NCBI RefSeq assembly: GCF_046630445.1 | Contig: NC_092341.1 | Span: 26,736,001 to 26,800,000 of the forward strand | Direction of reading: 5' to 3' | From: Rutidosis leptorrhynchoides | Lineage: Eukaryota; Streptophyta; Magnoliopsida; Asterales; Asteraceae | Length of the DNA stretch: 64,000 nucleotides | Shown here: piece after piece, positions 55,024 through 64,000 of the stretch | Layout: every line of letters starts with the position of its first letter | How positions within the stretch are numbered: the stretch's first letter is position 1 | Position numbers and translations under genes: made by a program | The notes under the pieces: model-generated | Database searches by the model: none | What the model was told of the DNA's origin: nothing | The model's input: only the letters and a program-made list of their open reading frames with translations

Positions 55024-55612
55024 GGTTGAAAAAATTGATTAAAAATAAGTGTGTTTTCACCAACTTTGGACATTAATTAATATATGATAAATTGATATGT
55101 ATCAATAAACATTTAGTGGGTTTTGGGCTTTACAATGAACTAAAGTGTGTCCAAAACGGATTAAAGGTGAATGAGATATCAAATCTCAAAGTAGCTTGTT
55201 TAACGCGAGATCTAGAAGGATTGACAAATGTCTCACATTAGAAGTGGGAACAAACCTAAGGCTTTGATTTTCACTATAAATAAAGGCCTATATGGTTTGT
55301 AGAAATACACACCAAAATCATATAAGCATTCTTATATGATTAGAGTTTTCTCTCAGCCGCAACAAGGTCTCCCCGTTCCGGTTACCTTTCAGGCAAGTGT
55401 TCAAGTCCGGCAGTACGCTGCTTCGGACCGGTGTACCCCGGGAACAGACGTCGAATATGTTTAAGGGAACTGTGTCAAACACAAGCCCGGTTCAACCTAA
55501 TATCGGTTAGATCGTTTTTAATCTTCTATTTTTGATTATTTATTAGTAATCTGATTATTACTTTTGTGATAAAATGTTTAGTTATTTCAGTTTCGTTTAC
55601 TATATTCCTACA
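55024..55612 (+). mobile_element. Solo Copia-type LTR, duplication CTATC
   Basis: A 589-bp segment starts GGTTGAAAAAATTG (TGTTG expected) and ends TATATTCCTACA. It is flanked by CTATC at 55019-55023 and 55613-55617. Inside are TATAAATAAAGG (about 55275) and a leader-like stretch with AGCCGCAACAAGGTC, as in short Copia LTRs. No internal region is attached. It lies about 300 bp downstream of the ERF stop and could supply promoter or poly(A) activity, which is inference. Confidence 0.65.
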
Positions 55613-55734
55613 CTATCAAAACGCGACCCTTGCATAAAACTAAAAATTAAACATACAAGCAACGTACGAAAGCAATGGCCACAATGAAACATAGAGATTC
55701 TTAAGCGAGCCGATATGACTTCTTGTCAATCGTG

Positions 55735-56032
55735 CAGGACCCCGGTTGAGCCAGGCGCCAAGCTCACTGCCCACGGTCCCTTTGTGCAGGATCCAACTTT
55801 ATATCATAGCCTTGCAGGTGCATTACAGTATCTCACCTTCACTCATCCGGACATCTCCTATCCAGTTCAGTAAAATTTTCTTTTCATGCACGACTTACGG
55901 GAGCAACACTTACATGCTCTCAAACGTTTGTCCGCAATGTTCGGGGGACTCTTGACATGGAATTACAGTTATATGCATCGTCCCCTACCACTTTGGTTGC
56001 TTACTCTGACTGGACTTGTTTCCCTACCACTA
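55735..56032 (+). pseudogene. Copia reverse transcriptase/RNase H fragment (fossil)
   Basis: Pieces resembling the Copia pol segment between RT and RNase H are visible: LYHSLAGALQYLTFTHPDIS, FMHDLREQHLHALKR and LVAYSDW. The fragment carries several breaks, has no LTRs of its own in view, and is cut at 56033 by the start of the next LTR. It is old compared with the other elements here. Confidence 0.75.
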
Positions 56033-57574
56033 TGTGATGACCCGGGAATTTCCGACAAAATTTAAACTTAGTCTTATATGATTTTGACACGATAAGCAAA
56101 GTCTATTAAACTGAGTCTCATAATGTTTGAACTATTTCCATGAATGCATTTGACTTTGACTACTCCCGACGATTCACGAACAAGTGTTGTAAATGAAAAT
56201 ATATATAAATATAAATTTATATAATAATTGAGTACAAATTTAATCATCAGAATTAATTATGTAACAAGTTATATTCAAGATAAAAGGTTGTTATTAAAAG
56301 GAATCTATATATAAATACATATATGATTTCCATACATAAATATTATTATATGTATAATGTAGCATATATTAAAATGTATAACATTTAATACTCAAAATAA
56401 ATTACTATATATAATCATTAACTATTACATGATTAATAACATATAATAGTAATATATTAAATTTAATTACAAACTAAAAGTAAAATTGTTTTAAGGATAG
56501 TATTATTATTTCATTAGTTAGTATTATTAATATTATTAAAATACTAAAACCTGATACTTTTGATTATTATTGTTATTATTTATTTGATAATTAATAAAAT
56601 CATTAAATATACAATCGTATTATTATTAAATTAATTAATTATTAATTATTAGTTATTAACAATATTGATATTATTATCATTATTATAAATTCTATATAAT
56701 TGTTATTAGTATTAATACATATATATTTAATTATTTATGGTATTAAATTTTAATTAATAAATTATTAATAATATACAAGATATATAGAATAGATATCTGC
56801 TTCATTCATTCTATTCTTTCTTTCTTTTTAATTATTTCCTTTCCAACTGCTCGTGATATGTTGTCGCTTCAATTATCACTATCAAACAATCCTCAATCAA
56901 ATTTGTTGTAGCATTAATCATTCAATTCCTCCGTATAACTCGTCTGCTATTGTTAGTAAAGGAGAACAGATATATAAAAAAAAAGGAAAATAAAAACAAC
57001 CTGACTTTATGTTCGCGACTAGGATGAGCAAGAAATCGATTTTTGGTGAGTTTTCACAATCTATTAATGTGATGATGTTATAAATCGTTTATATAAACTC
57101 TCTGCCAAGTTTTAAATCCTAATTCTTATTATCAAGCTCAAATTACTGAGTCAAAGTTATTTATTCAAAAGTCAAACGTTATGTTCTTGGATTAAATTCG
57201 ATTTGGATGTTAAGTTTTAGGATCAATTGATGATTCAAAAAGATTACATAAATGATTTCTAACCTTTTTCATGTTATAACAATTGTCTAAAAATTTCGTA
57301 AAATCAAAATCATTTTTTTTTCTTTCTTCTCTTATAATCAGCGACGGCTTTTTTTTTTATTTTCTTTATTTTATTTTATTTTTTTTGTTAATCACGAATG
57401 AAGTACGGAGTATTCTGTATTGGATACTTTATCTTAAAAACCGATTTTTGTAACTAATATTAAGTTTGAGATGACATGGATTCGATTTTGATATTGAGAG
57501 GTAGAAGATGAAGTAGAAACTAAAAGAGATTTACATATATATAATCAGGGGGAATTAATTTCTGATAAGTTTAA

Positions 57575-57665
57575 TTGGAAGGATGGTTGGGTGTTGGAGG
57601 TTTGAACTGGAGGTCTGGGGTTCGAAACCAGGCAACTACAAGGATTTTTTTTAATAAAAGCTGTC
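57575..57665 (+). repeat. SINE-like tRNA-derived head
   Basis: An A-box-like stretch (GGATGGTTGGGTGTTGG) and a B box (GGGGTTCGAAACC) are spaced about as in a tRNA head, followed by a T-run. It resembles the unit at 57841. It does not fold as a plausible tRNA gene. Confidence 0.45.
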
Positions 57666-57840
57666 TTGAGAGGTTGGGATTGTGGACTGGGCTTGTTAAC
57701 TTGCAAATGGACTGCTATTATGTTGGGCAGTTATTGAATTGGGCCGAACTCCATAACTTTCTGATTGGGCTACTATGATTAATAATAAGCAATGTTAGTA
57801 TAAGTCAAAAGATTATAACGTGATAAAAATAACAGAAAAA

Positions 57841-58034
57841 TCAGCGGCAGGCGAATGGTTTAGGCAGTTTTGGGTTTGAACGAGAGGTCATGGGTTCGAG
57901 ACTCGATTGGAGCATTCTTTTTAGACAAAGCTTTAAGGGTATACATGACTACTTTTATTATTATTATTATTTTTATTATTGTTATTATTATTATTGTTAT
58001 TATTAATTATTAGTATTATTACTAAGTATTACCA
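57841..58034 (+). repeat. SINE-like element with tRNA-like head and (TTA)n tail
   Basis: The head has GGCGAATGGTTTAGGCAG (A-box-like) and CATGGGTTCGAGACTC (B box). A short body contains TAGACAAAGCTTTAAGGG, and the tail from 57954 is TTATTATTA-rich. The layout equals that of the SINE units in the LTRs at 17791 and 42991, though the sequence is a different subfamily. Confidence 0.55.
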
Positions 58035-58454
58035 CTATATGCTAAAACTCATGAACATTTGTGTAGTTTCAATTGTTTGAGGTTGTAGTTTTGACTTTGC
58101 GTTCACACTGCAATCGGCCCCTCACCTTTGCCTCAATTTACACAACGACCCCTCAAGTTTTCATTTTTTCATGTGTAAAAAATGTAAATATACACTTTTA
58201 TTAAAATAAAAGAAACAAATTCCACCCGAATCTTTAGCGGGTCCTATCTTCTCGCTCGGTGCGAGTTAAATTTTTCCGAGCCCATCCTTCAACTCAAAAA
58301 AATCTTACGAACACAACGGGACTAACTATATGCGAAACAGACACTTAAAAAAAACGCTCAATACATTGGACTATATTCAATACATATACACACCTATAAT
58401 ACGCTCCGTAACTATGAATATGCAACCCAAAGACCCCGCGGCATCGCGCGGGCC

Positions 58455-58456
<2 letters not shown>

Positions 58457-58524
<68 letters not shown>

Positions 58525-58701
58525 TACATATATATATACATATATACATATATATATATACATATATACATATATATATACATATATACATATATATATA
58601 CATATATACATATATATATACATATATACATATATATATACATATATACATATATATATACATATATACATATATATATACATATATATATACATATATA
58701 C

Positions 58702-58760
<59 letters not shown>
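58457..58760. repeat. (TA)n with a 20-bp TA/CA minisatellite
   Basis: TA runs flank a regular array in which CATATATACATATATATATA (about 20 bp) recurs about nine or ten times (58515-58710). The Tyr/Ile/Met frames on the minus strand come only from this repeat. A shorter version lies at 60217-60378. Confidence 0.93.
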
Positions 58761-58764
<4 letters not shown>

Positions 58765-60213
58765 CATACAAGCATGGACTCCAAATCTCGTCCTTATTTA
58801 AGTATGCGACAGCGGAAGCTCTTAATAATCACCTGAGAATAAACATGCTTAAAACGTCAACAAAAATGTTGGTGAGTTATAGGTTTAACCTATATATATC
58901 AAATCATAAATAAGTGAGTTTTATTTGCTCCCTTTTTACTCATTACATTTTTGGGCTGAGAATACATGCAAATGCTTTATTAACTGATTTACAATATTTA
59001 TATATGTGAGTTTCATTAATCCCTTTTAAATGCTTTTGCAATATATATTTTTGGGACTGAGAATACATGCGATGTTTTTATAACCGTTTTACGAAATAGA
59101 CACAAGTAATCGAAACTACACTCTATGGTTAAATTATTGAAGTCGAATATGCCCCTTTTTATTAAGTCTGGTAATCTAAGAATTAGGGAACAGACACCCT
59201 AATTGACGCGAATCCTAAAGATAGATCTATCGGGCCCAACAAGCCCCATCCAAAGTACCGGATGCATTAGTACTTCGAAATTTATATCATGTCCGAAGGA
59301 GGATCCCGGAATGATGGGGATATTCTTATATGTATATTGTGAATGTCGGTTACCAGGTGTTCAATCCATATGAATGATATTTTGTCTCTATGCATGGGAC
59401 GTATATTTATGAGAACTGAAGAATGAAAATCTTGTGGTCTATTAAAATGATAGAAATGTTTATTTATATTAAACTAATGAACTCACCAACCTTTTGGTTG
59501 ACACTTGAAAGCATGTTTATTCTCAGGTACGAAAGAAATCTTCCGCTGTGCATTTGCTCATTTTAGAGATATTACTTGGAGTCATTCATGACATATTTCA
59601 AAAGACGTTGCATTCGAGTCATTGAGTTCATCAAGATTATTATTAAGTCAATTATAGTTGAATATATTCTGAAATGGTATGCATGCCGTCAATTTTCGTT
59701 GTAAAGAAAGATTGTCTTTTAAAATAGAATGTAATGTTTGTAAAATGTATCATATAGAGGTCAAATACCTCGCGATGTAATCAACAACATTACCCCTATA
59801 TACTAAAACTCATGAACATTTGTGTAGTTTCAATTGTTTGAGGTTGTAGTTTTGACTTTGCGTTCACACTGCAATCGGCCCCTCACCTTTGCCTCAATTT
59901 ACACAACGACCCCTCAAGTTTTCATTTTTTCATGTGTAAAAAATGTAAATATACACTTTTATTAAAATAAAAGAAACAAATTCCACCCGAATCTTTAGCG
60001 GGTCCTATCTTCTCGCTCGGTGCGAGTTAAATTTTTCCGAGCCCATCCTTCAACTCAAAAAAATCTTACGAACACAACGGGACTAACTATATGCGAAACA
60101 GACACTTAAAAAAAACGCTCAATACATTGGACTATATTCAATACATATACACACCTATAATACGCTCCGTAACTATGAATATGCAACCCAAAGACCCCGC
60201 GGCATCGCGCGGG

Positions 60214-60216
<3 letters not shown>

Positions 60217-60252
<36 letters not shown>

Positions 60253-60335
60253 TATATACATATATACATATATATATACATATATACATATATATATACA
60301 TATATACATATATATATACATATATACATATATAT

Positions 60336-60366
<31 letters not shown>

Positions 60367-60378
60367 TACATATATAAA
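60217..60378. repeat. (TA)n with the same 20-bp TA/CA minisatellite, shorter
   Basis: This is the second unit's counterpart of the tract at 58457-58760, with about five of the 20-bp repeats. The length difference explains most of the difference between the two unit lengths. Confidence 0.93.
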
Positions 60379-61840
60379 TATAATATCATACAAGCATGGA
60401 CTCCAAATCTCGTCCTTATTTAAGTATGCGACAGCGGAAGCTCTTAATAATCACCTGAGAATAAACATGCTTAAAACGTCAACAAAAATGTTGGTGAGTT
60501 ATAGGTTTAACCTATATATATCAAATCATAAATAAGTGAGTTTTATTTGCTCCCTTTTTACTCATTACATTTTTGGGCTGAGAATACATGCAAATGCTTT
60601 ATTAACTGATTTACAATATTTATATATGTGAGTTTCATTAATCCCTTTTAAATGCTTTTGCAATATATATTTTTGGGACTGAGAATACATGCGATGTTTT
60701 TATAACCGTTTTACGAAATAGACACAAGTAATCGAAACTACACTCTATGGTTGAATTATCGAAGTCGAATATGCCCCTTTTTATTAAGTCTGGTAATCTA
60801 AGAATTAGGGAACAGACACCCTAATTGACGCGAATCCTAAAGATAGATCTATCGGGCCCAACAAGCCCCATCCAAAGTACCGGATGCTTTAGTACTTCGA
60901 AATTTATATCATGTCCGAAGGAGGATCCCGGAATGATGGGGATATTCTTATATGTATATTGTGAATGTCGGTTACCAGGTGTTCAATCCATATGAATGAT
61001 ATTTTGTCTCTATGCATGGGGCGTATATTTATGAGAACTGAAGAATGAAAATCTTGTGGTCTATTAAAATGATAGAAATGTTTATTTATATTAAACTAAT
61101 GAACTCACCAACCTTTTGGTTGACACTTGAAAGCATGTTTATTCTCAGGTACGAAAGAAATCTTCCGCTGTGCATTTGCTCATTTTAGAGATATTACTTG
61201 GAGTCATTCATGACATATTTCAAAAGACGTTGCATTCGAGTCATTGAGTTCATCAAGATTATTATTAAGTCAATTATAGTTGAATATATTCTGAAATGGT
61301 ATGCATGCCGTCAATTTTCATTGTAAAGAAAGATTGTCTTTTAAAATAGAATGTAATGTTTGTAAAATGTATCATATAGAGGTCAAATACCTCGCGATGT
61401 AATCAACAACATTACCCCTATATACTAAAACTCATGAACATTTGTGTAGTTTCAATTGTTTGAGGTTGTAGTTTTGACTTTGCGTTCACACTGCAATCGG
61501 CCCCTCACCTTTGCCTCAATTTACACAACGACCCCTCAAATTTTCATTTTTTCATGTGTAAAAAATGTAAATATGCACTTTTATTAAAATAAAAGAAACA
61601 AATTCCACCCGAATCTTTAGCGGGTCCTATCTTCTCGCTCGGTGCGAGTTAAATTTTTCCGAGCCCATCGTTCAACTCAAAAAAATCTTACGAACACAAC
61701 GGGACTAACTATATGCGAAACGGACACTTAAAAAAAACGCTCAATACATTGGACTATATTCAATACATATACACACCTATAATACGCTCCATAACTATGA
61801 ATACGCAACCCATAGACCCCGCGGCATCGCGCGGGCCTTT

Positions 61841-61953
<113 letters not shown>

Positions 61954-62640
61954 GTAATATAAAACTTATGTGATTGGTCCAACTCAAATGCTTATATATG
62001 TGTGAAGCTTAACCATGACTTGATGTGATTTTTATTTCCATGCATGTGACTTGCATGTGATTACTATATTTTTTTTGTTTACTTCTTAAAAATATATATG
62101 TACACAAATTTTTTTTTAATTCATTGCATTATTTTGACAATTTCTTTTGTAGCTTTTTTTTTCTTGGAAATTTACTATACAACTTTTTTTTTTAAATCCC
62201 TTTTGACATATTTTCATTGAATTTTTGTTACAATTTTTAACTCATGTCACGTTTTCTGTTTTGCTTAGCAGATACGGTGTATTTTTTTATATATACTAAT
62301 TTATGTAATATAAAACTTATGTGATTGGTCCAACTCAAATGCTTATATATGTGTGAAGCTTAACCATGACTTGATGTGATTTTTATTTCCATGCATGCGA
62401 CTTCCATATGATTACTATATTTTTTTTTGTTTACTTCTTAAAAATATATATGTACACAGTTTTTTTTCTTAATTCATTGCATTATTTTGACAATTTCTTT
62501 TGTAGCTTTTTTTTCTGGAAATTTACTATACAGCTTTTATTTTTTTTAAAATCCCTTTTCACATATTTTCATTGAATTTTTGTTACATTTTTTAACTCAT
62601 GTCACATTTTCTATTTTGCTTAGCAGATACGGTGTATTTT
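61954..62640. repeat. Tandem duplication, unit about 351 bp
   Basis: Copy 1 (61954-62304) and copy 2 (62305 to about 62640) both start GTAATATAAAACTTATGTGA and both end with GCTTAGCAGATACGGTGTATTT. They differ by few substitutions and T-run lengths. No coding sequence is seen. Confidence 0.92.
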
Positions 62641-62734
62641 TTAATGAAGAAAATATCGATCGAATTTTGAACCAAATGATTTACAATTTTTTTTAACCAT
62701 AGTATTGTTATAGTTAATTTTTTTTGTAAGCGAG

Positions 62735-62945
62735 GAAACCTCCTATGAACAAGCATATTGGCTTCTTATAGAGGGTAAACCTCGGGTAATCAAACCCCCG
62801 AGCGCGAGATCTGGTACCGGTTCAATTGTGTATCATGCGCACTCTCTGGTCACACTCCCTTTCTGAACAATTTAACATAGTCAGGAATTGAACCCAGATG
62901 GTGTGCTCATTGAGCAACTCGGTGGCCACTTAGGCAAGCCTGCGT
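62735..62945 (-). repeat. SINE-like unit with tRNA-like head
   Basis: On the minus strand, GCCACCGAGTTGCTCAATGAG (A-box-like) and GGGTTCAATTCC (B box) are spaced as in a tRNA-derived head. The opposite end reads GAGGTTTCCTCGCTTAC before a run of A's. It sits just inside the Helitron-type terminus at 63016. Confidence 0.5.
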
Positions 62946-62988
62946 GATTTATTTAATCAATTTGGTAAACACAAAAACGTATTATCTT

Positions 62989-63017
62989 CGCCGCAACGTG
63001 CGGATACCCTCACTAGT
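62989..63017 (+). mobile_element. Helitron 3' terminus (hairpin + CTAG|T)
   Basis: CCGCA-ACG-TGCGG forms a short perfect hairpin. About nine bases later come CTAG (63013-63016) and a T, exactly the 3' end layout of plant Helitrons, which insert between A and T. The 5' TC end is not certain. The best place is near 58033, where TTA-rich LTR sequence is interrupted and resumes after 63016. No Rep/helicase gene is present, so it is non-autonomous. Confidence 0.6.
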
Positions 63018-63021
63018 TATA

Positions 63022-63089
<68 letters not shown>
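63022..63089. repeat. (TTA)n microsatellite
   Basis: A pure TTA run of about 68 bp immediately after the Helitron-type terminus, matching the TTA-rich tail at 57954-58030 on the other side of the insertion. Confidence 0.95.
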
Positions 63090-63862
63090 AGTTACTAATA
63101 AGTACTAGTTACCTTTTATTATTATCATAATTATAAATACAATTATAATTATTATTATAATTAAGACTATGATTATTATTAGTATGAACATAATACAATT
63201 TATTATTATTTTCATTAATATTAGTATTAGGATCACTTTATGATTATTAGTATTAGTATTAATATAAGTATTTTTATTAACATTATCATTATTATTATGT
63301 GTATCATTATAAATGAAATACTATTAAAATTATTATCATTAGCATTAAATGATCGATAATAGGACTGTTATTATTAATACTAACAATAGTATTGGAATTA
63401 ACATTATTGTTTTCATTAATATCAGTAATAATATCATTGTTATAGTTATTAAGATTATTATGATCATTATTATCATAAGTATCATTATCAGTATTATGAC
63501 AAATATATATATTTTTTATACATAAAAATACATTACAATAATATTAATAATACATATCACTATGTTTTTGTTAAAATGATAGTATCTAAGCTATATATAA
63601 AATGTAACAGTTATTATATAAATATATGTTGTCATCATATATAAATCCTAATATAATTTTTTTTATTATTAACATTTGTATATAGATATTCATATATAAC
63701 AAATTAAGTATTTTAATACAATATTAACCAAATATATATTAATATAACTATATTAATATTTTTATACAAAATGAATACATTTAATTAATTAATGAAGTAT
63801 ATATAAGTTACTAATATAAAAATTACATCGCTAATAATAATATATATATGTATTCGATTACG

Positions 63863-63863
<1 letters not shown>

Positions 63864-63915
<52 letters not shown>
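63864..63915. repeat. (TA)n microsatellite
   Basis: A TA run of about 52 bp in the LTR sequence near the right edge. The AT-rich DNA between 63090 and 63863 shows no gene. Confidence 0.95.
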
Positions 63916-63918
<3 letters not shown>

Positions 63919-64000
63919 TGAATATACAAATGATATAGGTTCGTGAATCCGAGGCCAACCCTGCATTATTCAATGTCGTAATATGTATTTTTACTACAAA

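Larger units (their letters stand above)
58035..61840 (+). repeat. Head-to-tail array of 1.6-1.8 kb units with Helitron-like heads
   Basis: Three unit starts (CTATATGC/CTATATACTAAAACTC) lie at 58035, 59796 and 61418. Two units are complete (1761 and 1622 bp) and the third has only the first about 420 bp. Each head ends in the GC-rich palindrome CCCCGCGGCATCGCGCGGGC followed by a TA tract. Each complete unit then carries an inverted LTR fragment and a sense LTR 3' fragment ending GATGTAATCAACAAC. Units are nearly identical apart from TA-tract length, so the duplication is recent. The head resembles a short non-autonomous Helitron with its 3' hairpin. No genes are present. Confidence 0.8.

Noticed and set aside
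57600-57900. tRNA gene candidates from B-box-like GGTTCGA motifs (also near 18120, 43170 and 62890)
   Set aside because: No full cloverleaf or anticodon arm could be made out. The motifs are followed by T-runs or TTA tails, which fits SINE heads.

Overview
The window is nuclear DNA of a flowering plant. It is AT-rich and packed with nested LTR retrotransposons, LTRs of 2-5 kb, long (TA)n and (AAT)n tracts, a PIF/Harbinger transposon, hAT-type MITEs, SINE-like units and Helitron-like sequence. It holds one convincing host gene, a two-exon AP2/ERF transcription factor at 53427-54720. The LTR families recall those I associate with Asteraceae, but that placement is an impression and not shown by the sequence.

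Positions 1-10576 are a broken SIRE/Maximus-type Copia element on the minus strand. Its 5' LTR is at 9629-10576, its gag ORF at 6905-9607, and its pol is split by a solo LTR (2480-5261, target duplication TGAAC). Its 3' LTR is not in the window. Positions 10577-14690 hold a broken, intron-bearing minus-strand gene of the 'putative gypsy-type transposon' kind, itself split by another solo LTR (12088-14496, duplication GAAGT). That gene lies antisense to a plus-strand PPT and LTR-like promoter region (14915-15842), which is how Tat-lineage elements carry their antisense extra ORFs.

Positions 15843-45758 are a nest of three insertions, each with recognisable target duplications. A large minus-strand LTR derivative (LTRs 15843-21004 and 41100-45758, GCACT/GCGCT) contains a plus-strand Tekay-like chromovirus (22957-39001, ACTCA). 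The chromovirus 3' LTR is in turn split by a short coding-poor element (31706-38816, AGCGT). The left outer LTR also took a hAT MITE (19854-20185). The outer element carries an antisense 57-codon membrane-type ORF at 21448-21621, and the innermost element carries two adjacent stem-loops that share a loop sequence.

Positions 45759-52775 are intergenic. They hold a decayed PIF/Harbinger element (48827-52320, TAA duplication) with a poly(A)-ended retroposed segment inside its leader, followed by a second hAT MITE (52453-52775). The ERF gene comes next with its TATA box and a likely poly(A) signal. Downstream are a solo Copia-type LTR, a Copia pol fragment, and from 56033 to the right edge a plus-strand copy of the same large LTR family seen at 2480, 15843 and 41100. 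This last copy is interrupted by SINE-like units, by a head-to-tail array of 1.6-1.8 kb units with Helitron-like heads (58035-61840), and by sequence ending in a classic Helitron hairpin plus CTAG|T (63016).

The ERF gene is thus a small island between transposon-dense blocks. All other coding-like sequence belongs to mobile elements. Relative order of insertion can be read from the nesting; absolute ages are rough guesses by eye.
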